Below, one piece after another: positions 36,733 to 45,429 of a stretch of DNA of 64,000 nucleotides (positions are counted from its first letter, which is position 1; the number at the start of each line of letters is the position of its first letter). The stretch spans positions 186,001-250,000 of the forward strand of contig CANNFX010000002.1 of assembly GCA_947504025.1 (NCBI GenBank), written 5' to 3'. A model generated the notes under the pieces. It had not been told where the DNA came from and made no database searches. It saw only the letters and a list, made by a program, of their open reading frames with translations. Position numbers and translations under genes: made by a program. The stretch comes from an uncultured Sphingomonadaceae bacterium. GTDB lineage: Bacteria > Pseudomonadota > Alphaproteobacteria > Sphingomonadales > Sphingomonadaceae.

Positions 36733-39700
36733 TTAGGGATGAGTCGGATCGAGCATATGATCTGTCTGCCCCATCCGCATTCGCACGCTCCCGGAGTGAT
36801 CCGTTCCCACGTCATCGGGTTTATTGAGATTTCCCCACCAAGGATAATAGCTCCACTTGTCGAGAATATGGAGGTCGGTCTCGTTGTTGGCTGTCGCACT
36901 ATTAGAGACGTGAAACCCGTCAACCGCGACGATTGTATCGGTCGAGGATTTGGATTTCTCGCCGACTACAACAACCTTTATCTCATGCCAGCCGAGTGTC
37001 AGATCATCCTTTACAAATAGTGGTACCTGGCTGATTTTGGCATGGCTGTAGAGGTCGATATTGTCGGCGACGAGCTGGTTATCGATAAAGACATCGGCAT
37101 GGCCCATATTGTCGTTCGTCGGGCCGACCCATTTCACCGTGTCGCCGTAGAAACGCAACGCAACCGAAGCGCCTTCTTGGTTGCTTGACTTGTCAAAGCT
37201 CCGGCAATTTCCTCTGTTACGGTCGATTGCCCATTCACCCGAAAACGTGATGGAATCCGATTTTTCATCGACTGTACAATCATAGGCGGTGGTGCCCATC
37301 CGAATGGCCTGGTCGCCCGAGGAGTGAACCATTATTCCAGTGGTGTTGCCTTGCAGAATGGCTGATGCCGACGTGAAATGCTCCTTAGCGCTGCGGAAGT
37401 CGCGGCTAGCCCTGCCTGTATCGTCCTTGCCGAATAGGAAGTGGTTGGTTGTGTCGTTGGCCCAAGGCTGTCCTGGCTGTTTGCGATAGCTCGTTTCCAC
37501 GCCTGGAGGCTTGCGTAGGGCGATGCCAGAGGGGCGCCCGATGTGATCATCGGGATAGACCGACCACAAGGCGTTGCGATCCCATTTCAGGCGGTTGATA
37601 TCATCACTCAAACTGAACTTGATGCCGATTTCGCTCGTATCTTCAGGCAGGTTTTCTGCCGTGTAGTTTGTTACCATTTTCCCCGTTCCATCAATCCGCA
37701 TTTCGATTGCTGCCGATATTGGCCCCATCGCAGCATCGAGATTGATAACAACTTCGGTTGCTGTGGTTGTTGCGTGCAGGTTGCTGACCTCCCAATCTGA
37801 AAGGACCTGTGGTTCCAGGGACAGCTGAGGTCCGCCAGTAATCAACATAAGGCCTTTAAAAGTGCCTTCGGCGATTTGACCGGTTTGTCGATCAAACCGG
37901 ATTTCGAAATCTGTTCCTTTGACTGTTATCGACCCGGCGTCCTCCAATATAGCAGGGGCTGGCACGAAGGCTCTTTTTGTCGTGGCCGAAGCTTGATCGG
38001 CTGGTGTTGGCATGCGTACGGGCAAGTCAAACGCATCGATCAGCTGGCCCGCGTTGCGAGTAAAGCGTAGCTTGAGCACATCACCACTTTTCCATTTACG
38101 ATCAGGCAACGTCAGTTTGCCTGAGGAATGGGGGGCAATGGGCGGCCCCATGAAGTGCCCAGCCTCATTTCCGACTGACCAATTGATTGTAATCTGTGAA
38201 AGGTCAGTGTGATCGAAACGGTTTTCGATATCGATCAACAACGGCTCACCGTCTGCAGGCAGGGCGATAGGGGCATCCTTCATACGAATTGGTGAATATG
38301 CCTTCTTGGTTAGCCAGTGCTCGGGCTTCTTGCGGCGCCAGCCGTCAATCAGCCCCCATTCCCCATATCCGTACACGCGGTCAGGGGCGTAATAGACTTC
38401 GTCCACACCAGACCAGATGACGCCCCCCAAAGCCCCCTCATCATCAAGAATTTTATCCCACCATGCCTTGATACTCTCGCCCCAGAAATTGCGGCCATTC
38501 GGATCTTGTTGGAGGATTTGGAAATTGTAGCTGAAAACATGGGCGTATTCTTCATGAAGCACGGGTTTCGCACTATTTGTCTTACCGCCAGTGACCTGCG
38601 GGTAATGGCTCGCGTGAATATCGTAGCGTGAGCCTTTGTACCCTTCGCTCGTAACGTAGCTCCAGATTAGCGGGCGCGTCGGATCCACGTCTTTTGCGTA
38701 ATCATGTTCGAGGTCAAAATTCGGATCCCAAGAGCTTTCGTTGCCGAGCGACCAAATTATTACTGACGGATGATTGCGATGATATTCGATCATTTCGGAG
38801 AAGTTCTGCATGAACTCCTTTGTAAAACGACTGCTATCTTCGGTTCGTTTCCACCATGTGATGGGTGACTCAACCTCGACATACATACCCATCCTATCAG
38901 CAAGCTTGAGAAATTCGCGTGTAGGTGGATAATGTGAGGTGCGAATGAAGTTAATGTTCGCATCCTGGAATAGCTGCATATCAGCAAGGGGTTGCCATGG
39001 GCGGTCCATCCTTCCCAACAGCGGATCCATGCTATGGCGGTTCACCCCACGCAGTTTGACCGGTTTTCCGTTCACCAGAAGTCGATTTCCATCCACTTTG
39101 ATTTCTCGAAAACCAACGTCGTAGCTGTAGTTTTGGATATCTTGTCCAGGCGCATCAAGTGTGGCCACCAGCGTGTACAAATTCGGATTCTCAGCATTCC
39201 AGAGACGCGGTGCCTCTACAGGAATTGAAAATCCAAATTCGCCATTCTGCGAAGTTACCACAGCGCTGCTCTGCGCCACGATTTTCCCGCCCTGCGTTGG
39301 ATCTCGTAGAGCGAGTTTTAGATGCGCATTTTCAGCTGTGCCGAATTGAATGTTGGCACGAACTTTTAAAGTGCCATTGATGTATTGGTCATCAAGATCG
39401 GTTTCGAACAGCAATCCTGACAGGTGAGCGTTGGGCAGGACGATTAAACTCACGTCTCGCAGAATACCGCCAATATTGTGTTTTGCGTAATAGCTTTCAC
39501 GGCTGATATCATCTGCGCGATCAGTAATCCCCACGGTCAAAATGGCCGTTTCCCCGGGCGTGACATGGTTAGTAATATCGACGTCCCATGTCGTAAATCC
39601 GCCGGTATGTTCCTGCAGAAGGGCACCGTTCACCCAAACTCGCGCTTTACTATAAGCGCCGTTGAATCGCAGAAGCACTTTTTGATTTGCCGCTGAGGCG

Positions 39701-40029
39701 GGAATATTAAGCTCACGCTTGTAAGGGTATTCGAAATCCTGCTGGATATCATGACCCTGCATGAAGGCTTCGCCAGGAACTTTGATGTCGGACCAGTCAT
39801 AAAAGTCGACGTCGTTCGCCCAGAACCTCTCAGGTGGATCCATGGTGAACTTCCATAGACCGTTGAGCTTAGTGATAGAGCTTAAATTCTCCGATTCAGC
39901 GTCAGGAAGAGGCACGATTGTAGGGCGCGGCCACAAAGCCGTCTCGTTTGCAGGTGCTTCTGCGCCACCTGAAGATGGTACCAGCAGAAAAAGAGCTAAG
40001 GCTAGTTTGGCGATTCCGCGCTGCAACAT
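36733..40029 (-). CDS. Exported glycoside hydrolase family 2 enzyme, large, with added C-terminal domains
   Basis: The 1098-aa protein begins with a signal peptide (MLQRGIAKLALALFLLVPSS). GH2 order is seen: a jelly-roll sugar-binding domain (LLRFNGAYSKARVWVNGALL), an immunoglobulin-like domain, and a TIM barrel with RLLVNGKPVKLRGVNRHSMD. The acid/base Glu is in IIWSLGNES (about residue 428) and the nucleophile Glu in KPVLHEEYAHV (about residue 490). A further ~450 residues hold DUF4981-like and galactose-binding-like folds. Beta-galactosidase activity is the best guess, on a galactan side chain. Two operator-like palindromes lie upstream. Confidence 0.92.
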   Translation of the reverse strand: MLQRGIAKLALALFLLVPSSGGAEAPANETALWPRPTIVPLPDAESENLSSITKLNGLWKFTMDPPERFWANDVDFYDWSDIKVPGEAFMQGHDIQQDFEYPYKRELNIPASAANQKVLLRFNGAYSKARVWVNGALLQEHTGGFTTWDVDITNHVTPGETAILTVGITDRADDISRESYYAKHNIGGILRDVSLIVLPNAHLSGLLFETDLDDQYINGTLKVRANIQFGTAENAHLKLALRDPTQGGKIVAQSSAVVTSQNGEFGFSIPVEAPRLWNAENPNLYTLVATLDAPGQDIQNYSYDVGFREIKVDGNRLLVNGKPVKLRGVNRHSMDPLLGRMDRPWQPLADMQLFQDANINFIRTSHYPPTREFLKLADRMGMYVEVESPITWWKRTEDSSRFTKEFMQNFSEMIEYHRNHPSVIIWSLGNESSWDPNFDLEHDYAKDVDPTRPLIWSYVTSEGYKGSRYDIHASHYPQVTGGKTNSAKPVLHEEYAHVFSYNFQILQQDPNGRNFWGESIKAWWDKILDDEGALGGVIWSGVDEVYYAPDRVYGYGEWGLIDGWRRKKPEHWLTKKAYSPIRMKDAPIALPADGEPLLIDIENRFDHTDLSQITINWSVGNEAGHFMGPPIAPHSSGKLTLPDRKWKSGDVLKLRFTRNAGQLIDAFDLPVRMPTPADQASATTKRAFVPAPAILEDAGSITVKGTDFEIRFDRQTGQIAEGTFKGLMLITGGPQLSLEPQVLSDWEVSNLHATTTATEVVINLDAAMGPISAAIEMRIDGTGKMVTNYTAENLPEDTSEIGIKFSLSDDINRLKWDRNALWSVYPDDHIGRPSGIALRKPPGVETSYRKQPGQPWANDTTNHFLFGKDDTGRASRDFRSAKEHFTSASAILQGNTTGIMVHSSGDQAIRMGTTAYDCTVDEKSDSITFSGEWAIDRNRGNCRSFDKSSNQEGASVALRFYGDTVKWVGPTNDNMGHADVFIDNQLVADNIDLYSHAKISQVPLFVKDDLTLGWHEIKVVVVGEKSKSSTDTIVAVDGFHVSNSATANNETDLHILDKWSYYPWWGNLNKPDDVGTDHSGSVRMRMGQTDHMLDPTHP

Positions 40030-40075
40030 CGTTCTAAATCCTGAATTGATCTCGGTTGTGATCGCATCTTGCTAT

Positions 40076-40109
40076 ATTATATGATAATTGGCTAGAATTA
40101 TATGATAAT
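40076..40109. promoter_or_regulatory. Pair of ATTAT-N3-ATAAT palindromes upstream of the GH2 gene
   Basis: Two perfect copies of ATTATATGATAAT lie at 40076-40088 and 40097-40109, exactly 21 bases apart and 47-80 bases before the GH2 start. The three-base centre and the AT/AT spacing fit FadR-subfamily GntR operators, and a FadR-type regulator is encoded at 50494-51216. Confidence 0.65.
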
Positions 40110-40136
40110 AAATTGACCTATTGGGAAACGCCGAGT

Positions 40137-40164
40137 GCCCGCCGTCGATTTGACCCCGGCGGGC
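40137..40164 (-). terminator. Stem-loop after the sulfatase-activating gene, weak terminator
   Basis: GCCCGCCG (40137-40144) pairs perfectly with CGGCGGGC (40157-40164) over an 11- to 12-base loop. It lies about 75 bases downstream of the FGE stop on the - strand. There is no clear U run, so it may protect a 3' end or be Rho-assisted rather than a classic terminator. Confidence 0.35.
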
Positions 40165-40240
40165 AGCTTGTTTTCGTTGTGCAAAGTATTGGAAGGCTTG
40201 TTCTATTTTCTGGCGAGTTGCATGCCAGACTGACCAACCC

Positions 40241-41350
40241 TCAATCGTAAACAAGCCTGAAGCCGACATTGCTTGCGCCCATTCCCGTATCACGCCCCTG
40301 ACGGGCGGCTGGGCGATAGCGCTGGCAATAGTTGGGCGCGCAAAGATAGCTGCCGCCTTTCATGGTGCGCGATGGCGCTGAAGGGTTGAGCGGATCGTGG
40401 GCGGCGCTTTCACTCGGGCCTGCCGGATTGTTCTGGTCTTCGGGGTCGTGGCCCGGTCTGTAAAAGTCTGTTGTTACTTCCCAGACATTACCAATCATAT
40501 CGTAGAGCCCGTTGGCATTTGGGGAAAAGCAGCCGACTGGGGCGATACCTTTGAATCCATCGCTACCTTCGTTGACCACTGGGAAGACCCCTTGCCAGCT
40601 ATTTGCAGCTTCGTCAGATGGTTGTTCATTGGACTTCACAGCATTTGGGCTTGCTGCATATTCCCATTCAGCTTCGGTCGGGATGCGTCCGCCCCGCCAT
40701 TTGGCATAGGCATTCATGTCGGCCCAAGCGAGGTGGACAACTGGTTCGTTCTGCTTCGCATCGGACCCATCTGGACCATAAGGCTTCCTCCAGTTTGCTC
40801 CCGGCACATATTCCCACCAATCGATATAGCGGTTGGAGGGTTCATTGGGCGGCGTGAACACGGCCGAACCGGGTTTGAGGAAATCTGCCGGAATTTGGCT
40901 TGCAGGCACTCCGAACGAGGAAGGATCAACGGGCTTCTCAGCCACAGTGACATAGTTAGTTGCCTTTACGAATTCGGCGAATTGACGGTTGGTAACTTCA
41001 TGCGGATCGATTGAGAATCCGCCTACGCTTGTCTCCCGAACGGGCCCTTCTTCGGCGTAGACGTCGTCTTGCCCCATCATAAATGTTCCGCCTGCAAGCC
41101 TTACGGGCGTATCAGACGGTGTCGTGCACTCACGCAATGCGAGCGTTTCATCGCCCGGCGTATCATTTTCCGTTTGATTGCAAGCGGCCAATATCAAGCA
41201 TGGAAGAACTATTGCACCTGGCAACAGGCCGCGACCACTTGTCTCAGTTTTACACTTCACTAACTTTAATAGATTTGTAGCATAAGCCACTGCAGATATA
41301 GTATTATTATACCAATTTTGTGCGGCATGGTTCTGCAATGATCGAGCCAT
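40241..41350 (-). CDS. Formylglycine-generating enzyme (SUMF1 family), probably a lipoprotein
   Basis: The 369-aa protein converts the Cys of CxPxR in sulfatases to formylglycine. The FGE domain runs from RLAGGTFMMGQDD to the end. The block GGSYLCAPNYCQRYRPAAR has both copper-binding active-site Cys residues (C337 and C342), and MGASNVGFR closes the fold. GAGAGG-like bases precede ATG 41350, which supports that start and leaves a 40-residue extension before a hydrophobic stretch ending in lipobox LAAC (C57). A GTG at 41260 would give a normal signal peptide. The partner is the sulfatase at 57558. Confidence 0.9.
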   Translation of the reverse strand: MARSLQNHAAQNWYNNTISAVAYATNLLKLVKCKTETSGRGLLPGAIVLPCLILAACNQTENDTPGDETLALRECTTPSDTPVRLAGGTFMMGQDDVYAEEGPVRETSVGGFSIDPHEVTNRQFAEFVKATNYVTVAEKPVDPSSFGVPASQIPADFLKPGSAVFTPPNEPSNRYIDWWEYVPGANWRKPYGPDGSDAKQNEPVVHLAWADMNAYAKWRGGRIPTEAEWEYAASPNAVKSNEQPSDEAANSWQGVFPVVNEGSDGFKGIAPVGCFSPNANGLYDMIGNVWEVTTDFYRPGHDPEDQNNPAGPSESAAHDPLNPSAPSRTMKGGSYLCAPNYCQRYRPAARQGRDTGMGASNVGFRLVYD

Positions 41351-41459
41351 GAATTATCCTCTCAACAATGAATTCTTGCGCAAGACGCTATCCAGATTTC
41401 CGGCAGAATATGTCAGGCTTCCGATAGGGTCTAATGGACTGTGCAAGCTATGTGGTCAT

Positions 41460-42026
41460 TCAGCTATATGTGACCACCAGATAGCAAACTGATGGTTGGT
41501 CGTTTTCGTTCGCGATCGAATGTCTGCGGTCAGCAGGGTAATTTGCTGAGTCGCCCGAACTAAGCTGTACCGGATCTTCTCCGCTGATTGTGAGGGTCAC
41601 TGAACCTGACGCGACGGTTAGGATTTCCCGAGTGCCCGCAAAATGGGCATCGCTGTCGAGTGTTCCCCTTGCCGAGAAGGCTAGCTCATAAAATTCGACA
41701 TCCTTTTCCCTGTGCAAGGGGGACAGAGTGCGTACCCTGCAACCTTTCTTGTCGGCGAAGATTGCTTGTTCGTCTTCGGATCCTACAATTTCGATGAGCG
41801 AGGTGCGGATTTCCGCTTCGACCAGATGCGCGATAGATAAGCCGAACCCTTCAGCGATCCGTGCTGCAACCGCCAATGTTGGGTTCGCCATTCCCCGTTC
41901 GATCTGTGACAACATTGAACGACTAACACCAGATCGGTCAGCCAGCTGATCAAGCGTTATCTTATGCGACCTTCGCAGCACTGCGATGCGTCGCCCAAAT
42001 TCCTGGCTGATGTCGTTATCCGACAT
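41460..42026 (-). CDS. XRE-family regulator with a cupin domain
   Basis: The start at 42026 ([13 protein letters not shown]) gives 188 aa; the longer open frame upstream overlaps the tdh gene and is not real. The N-terminal helix-turn-helix is [32 protein letters not shown] (about residues 14-45). A C-terminal cupin_2 domain ([29 protein letters not shown]) should bind a small effector. It diverges from tdh-kbl across a 73-base region with an inverted repeat, so it probably controls threonine degradation. Confidence 0.92.
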   Translation of the reverse strand: MSDNDISQEFGRRIAVLRRSHKITLDQLADRSGVSRSMLSQIERGMANPTLAVAARIAEGFGLSIAHLVEAEIRTSLIEIVGSEDEQAIFADKKGCRVRTLSPLHREKDVEFYELAFSARGTLDSDAHFAGTREILTVASGSVTLTISGEDPVQLSSGDSANYPADRRHSIANENDQPSVCYLVVTYS

Positions 42027-42055
42027 AATGCATCCATTCTTGTATAGCGGATTAA

Positions 42056-42088
42056 TTCGATATAGTGACGTACTTCTCTTATATCGAA
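42056..42088. promoter_or_regulatory. Inverted repeat in the tdh promoter
   Basis: TTCGATATA (42056-42064) is mirrored perfectly by TATATCGAA (42080-42088) with a 15-base spacer, in the short region shared by the XRE-cupin gene and tdh. The right half-site ends 11 bases before the tdh start, which would suit repression. Confidence 0.55.
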
Positions 42089-42099
42089 AGGGTGAAACT

Positions 42100-43128
42100 G
42101 TGAAGGCATTGGTGAAGGCGCGATCGGAACAAGGTCTCTGGCTGCAGGATGTCCCCATTCCCGAGGTGGGCGCGAATGATGTTAAGGTGAAAATCCTGCG
42201 AACCGCGATCTGCGGCACCGACATGCATATCTGGTCGTGGGATGAATGGGCACAGCGAACCATACCTGTTCCGATGACTGTCGGGCACGAATTCGCAGGC
42301 GAGATTGTCGAGCTGGGCGCAAATGTTGCCGGGTTCTCAGAAGGCCAGATCGTATCGGGAGAGGGGCATGTTGTGTGCGGCCGCTGCCGTAATTGCATGG
42401 CGGGCCGTAGGCATTTATGCGCCGATTCACAAGGTATTGGCGTAAATCGTCCCGGCGCTTTCGCAGAATATCTGGTTTTGCCAGCCGCAAACCTATGGGT
42501 GCATGATCAGTCGATCGACCTGGATGTGGCGTCGCTGTTCGATCCATTCGGCAATGCGGTTCACACGGCACTTCAATTCGACGTTCTCGGCGAGGATGTG
42601 CTTGTCGTCGGTGCTGGTCCCATTGGCATTATGGCTGCTGCTGTTTGCCGGCATGCGGGCGCGCGGCATGTCGTAATCAGCGATCTCAACGATGAACGCC
42701 TGGCATTGGCGCAGAAAATGGGTGCCACTGCGACGGTCAATCCAGCTCGCGAATCCATCAAGAGTGTTCAGGAACGGTTGGGGATGGCCGAAGGGTTCGA
42801 TGTCGGTCTTGAAATGTCCGGTTCGCCAGCTGGCTTTGGCTCGTTGATCGAGAATATGTGCCATGGCGGCAAGGTTGCTATCCTTGGGCTATCGTCTGAT
42901 CCGGTCACCGTTGATATGGATGCCGTCATCTTCAATATGCTGACGCTGAAGGGTGTCTATGGCCGGGAAATCTTTGAGACCTGGTATAAGATGTCTGTAT
43001 TTATCCAAAGCGGGCTCGACCTGAGCCCCATCATCACACACAGGCTTCCTGTTGATCGGTTTGAAGAGGGTTTCGAAGCGATGGCGTCCGGCACGGCCTG
43101 TAAGGTCGTACTCAACTGGGAGGTGTAA
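42100..43128 (+). CDS. tdh: L-threonine 3-dehydrogenase
   Basis: GTG 42100 is preceded by GAAAGGG and gives 342 aa, the length of E. coli Tdh (341). Tdh is the zinc, NAD-dependent enzyme making 2-amino-3-ketobutyrate from threonine. Motifs are [32 protein letters not shown], a structural-zinc loop with [15 protein letters not shown], the NAD loop [14 protein letters not shown] and [12 protein letters not shown] near the end. The next gene is kbl, two bases on, so the pair forms the full threonine-to-glycine path. Confidence 0.95.
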   Translation: MKALVKARSEQGLWLQDVPIPEVGANDVKVKILRTAICGTDMHIWSWDEWAQRTIPVPMTVGHEFAGEIVELGANVAGFSEGQIVSGEGHVVCGRCRNCMAGRRHLCADSQGIGVNRPGAFAEYLVLPAANLWVHDQSIDLDVASLFDPFGNAVHTALQFDVLGEDVLVVGAGPIGIMAAAVCRHAGARHVVISDLNDERLALAQKMGATATVNPARESIKSVQERLGMAEGFDVGLEMSGSPAGFGSLIENMCHGGKVAILGLSSDPVTVDMDAVIFNMLTLKGVYGREIFETWYKMSVFIQSGLDLSPIITHRLPVDRFEEGFEAMASGTACKVVLNWEV

Positions 43129-43129
43129 A

Positions 43130-44314
43130 ATGAGCGAACGGTTTGCAGAACATATCGCGGCTGAGTTGATCGAGGTTGAAAAGCAGGGGCTACGTAAGGG
43201 TGAGCAAGAGATCACATCCTCTCAAAGCGGGCAGGTAAATCTGGGTGACCGCACCGTCGTAAATCTATGCGCGAACAACTATCTTGGTCTTGCAGACCAT
43301 GCTGATATTATCAATGCGAGCAAGGCCGGGCTGGATACGCATGGCTTTGGTATGGCTTCGGTCCGCTTTATCTGCGGAACTCAGGATATTCACAAACAGC
43401 TCGAAAGGAGCATTTCGGACTTCGTCGGGTTTCCTGAGACGATCCTTTATCCGTCCTGCTTCGACGCTAACGCTGGTTTGTTCGAGACTTTACTGACCGA
43501 TCAGGATGCGATCATTTCTGATGCACTCAATCACGCCAGTATTATCGATGGGGTGCGTTTGTCGAAGGCGCAGCGGTATCGCTATCGCAACAACGACATG
43601 GCTGATCTGGAAGCGCAGCTAAAGGCGGCCGACGAAGCCAATGCGCGATTCAAGCTGATCACTACAGACGGCGTATTCTCGATGGACGGTTACATCTCCC
43701 GCCTCGACGAAATCTGCGACCTTGCCGAACGGTATGATGCCTTGGTGCATTTTGACGATTGCCACGCCACCGGCTTCATGGGTGAAACTGGTCGGGGTAC
43801 GCATGAATATCGCGGCTGTATGGACCGGGTGGACATTACAACAGGGACCTTGGGCAAAGCGTTGGGTGGAGCTAGCGGCGGCTATACAAGTGCCCGGCCT
43901 GAGATTGTCGACTATCTGCGGCAATTCTCGCGCCCATATCTGTTTTCGAATTCCGTCGCCCCGCCAGTGGTCGCCGGTTCTATCGCAGCATTGGAACTGG
44001 CGCGTGAAGGCGCCCAGCGCCAACGCCTGTGGGACAATACGACCTATTTTCGTGAAGCACTTGAGCGCGAAGGTTTTGATGTTCTGCCGGGCGAGCACCC
44101 GATCATACCGATCATGCTTTATGATGCGCTCAAAGCTTCTGCCTTTGCGCAGGCGGCGCGTTCGGCAGGCATTTATGTTACAGCCTTTTCTTATCCTGTT
44201 GTGCCTAAGGACAAGGCGCGGATCAGGACTCAGATGTCTTCCGCCCTGTCTCGCGACGATCTTGACCGGGCTATTGAAGTTTTTGTGCAAAGCAGGAAAC
44301 AGCTGTCGCTCTGA
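43130..44314 (+). CDS. kbl: Glycine C-acetyltransferase (2-amino-3-ketobutyrate CoA ligase)
   Basis: The 394-aa PLP enzyme splits 2-amino-3-ketobutyrate with CoA into glycine and acetyl-CoA. The start is ATG 43130. It has [51 protein letters not shown] and the PLP Lys in [15 protein letters not shown]. Length agrees with E. coli Kbl (398). It directly follows tdh. Confidence 0.95.
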   Translation: MSERFAEHIAAELIEVEKQGLRKGEQEITSSQSGQVNLGDRTVVNLCANNYLGLADHADIINASKAGLDTHGFGMASVRFICGTQDIHKQLERSISDFVGFPETILYPSCFDANAGLFETLLTDQDAIISDALNHASIIDGVRLSKAQRYRYRNNDMADLEAQLKAADEANARFKLITTDGVFSMDGYISRLDEICDLAERYDALVHFDDCHATGFMGETGRGTHEYRGCMDRVDITTGTLGKALGGASGGYTSARPEIVDYLRQFSRPYLFSNSVAPPVVAGSIAALELAREGAQRQRLWDNTTYFREALEREGFDVLPGEHPIIPIMLYDALKASAFAQAARSAGIYVTAFSYPVVPKDKARIRTQMSSALSRDDLDRAIEVFVQSRKQLSL

Positions 44315-44371
44315 ATCGGGGGAGCGGCCAGATCGTTCCGGTAGAGGAATTGCCAACTTGATGATGTAAAT

Positions 44372-44384
44372 ATTATCATATAAT
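44372..44384. promoter_or_regulatory. ATTAT-N3-ATAAT palindrome upstream of the sugar-acid kinase
   Basis: ATTATCATATAAT is the reverse complement of the two sites at 40076 and 40097. It lies 30 bases before the kinase start and is another candidate FadR-type operator. Confidence 0.65.
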
Positions 44385-44414
44385 TGACCGATGCTTTTAA
44401 AATGTGAGGTATGA

Positions 44415-45425
44415 GTGCCCAAAATCGTTAGCTTTGGAGAAATGCTGATACGGCTTGCTACCGGATCGCAATCCCTATTCATGCAGGAAGGCCGGTTTGA
44501 CGCCAGCGCCTGCGGCGCGGAAGCGAACGTAGCGGTCGCTCTGGCCGGCTTGGGTCATGATAGCGGGATGATTACAGTTCTGCCGAAGAACCCGCTGGGG
44601 GCGGCTACACGGGCAGAATTGCGTAAATTCGGTGTGTCGGTCGAAGGCATTGCCGAAGGGGCTGGGCGTATGGGGCTCTACTTCCTTGAAGCGGGCGCAA
44701 TGGCTCGTCCGTCCCAGATATTATATGATCGTGCTCATTCTGCATTTGCCAATCTGACCCCCGAAATGTTTGACTGGCCTCGCTTATTGCAAGGAGCCGA
44801 TTGGTTGTTTGTGGGCGGGATCACGGCAGCCCTGGGCGATGGTCCATTGGCCGCTCTTCGTGAGAGCATGGTTCAGGCGCGCGCGCAGGGTGTCAAAATT
44901 GCATTTGATTGCAATTTTCGCCCCAGCCTTTGGGCGGGCCGGGAAGAGCAAGCCGCTGGCATTTTTTACAAACTTTCCTGTCAGGCAGATCTTCTGTTTG
45001 CCGGGCGGCGTGCGATCGCCATGATGACAGGGCGCAGCTTCGATAATTTCGATCCGGTATCCGGTTTTCGCGAAGCTTGTGATGTCATGTTTGCTGATGC
45101 TTCGCATTTGTCACATGTCGCTGCGACCAGGCGCGAAGTGATCGCCAGCGACCATCACCGCCTTACTGCACTGATTTCAGATCGCGGGGAATGTGCGGTA
45201 ACTGAAACGGCCGAGCTCAGGAACATCGTTGATCGGATTGGTACCGGTGATGCATTCGCAGCGGGCGTTTTACACGGGGTGATCCGCGAAATGACGTTGG
45301 ATGATTGTGCAAACTTTGCCTTATCCGCCGCTCAATGGAGCCACTCGGTGCGCGGAGATTTCTTGCGGGCGAACCTGGCTGATATTGAATCAATTCGCAG
45401 CGGCGGGGGTGATGTTCGCCGCTGA
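44415..45425 (+). CDS. PfkB-family 2-keto-3-deoxy-sugar-acid kinase
   Basis: GTG 44415 gives 336 aa; an ATG four bases earlier is out of frame. The ribokinase fold is clear: VSFGEMLIRLA at the N-terminus, a substrate-lid region, and DRIGTGDAFAAGVLHG with the catalytic Asp. This is the KDG/KDGal kinase group. With the neighbouring dehydratase and DgoA-like aldolase it should phosphorylate 2-keto-3-deoxygalactonate, replacing the non-homologous DgoK of E. coli. It follows kbl but has its own operator-like site. Confidence 0.88.
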   Translation: MPKIVSFGEMLIRLATGSQSLFMQEGRFDASACGAEANVAVALAGLGHDSGMITVLPKNPLGAATRAELRKFGVSVEGIAEGAGRMGLYFLEAGAMARPSQILYDRAHSAFANLTPEMFDWPRLLQGADWLFVGGITAALGDGPLAALRESMVQARAQGVKIAFDCNFRPSLWAGREEQAAGIFYKLSCQADLLFAGRRAIAMMTGRSFDNFDPVSGFREACDVMFADASHLSHVAATRREVIASDHHRLTALISDRGECAVTETAELRNIVDRIGTGDAFAAGVLHGVIREMTLDDCANFALSAAQWSHSVRGDFLRANLADIESIRSGGGDVRR

Positions 45426-45429
45426 TCTA

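Noticed and set aside
41460..42398. Long form of the XRE-cupin gene starting at 42398
   Set aside because: The extra 124 codons are antisense to tdh and unlike the family; the start at 42026 gives a normal N-terminus.
43619..44482. 287-codon open frame on the - strand across kbl and the kinase start
   Set aside because: It is antisense to kbl, which has all PLP-enzyme motifs; no independent support.
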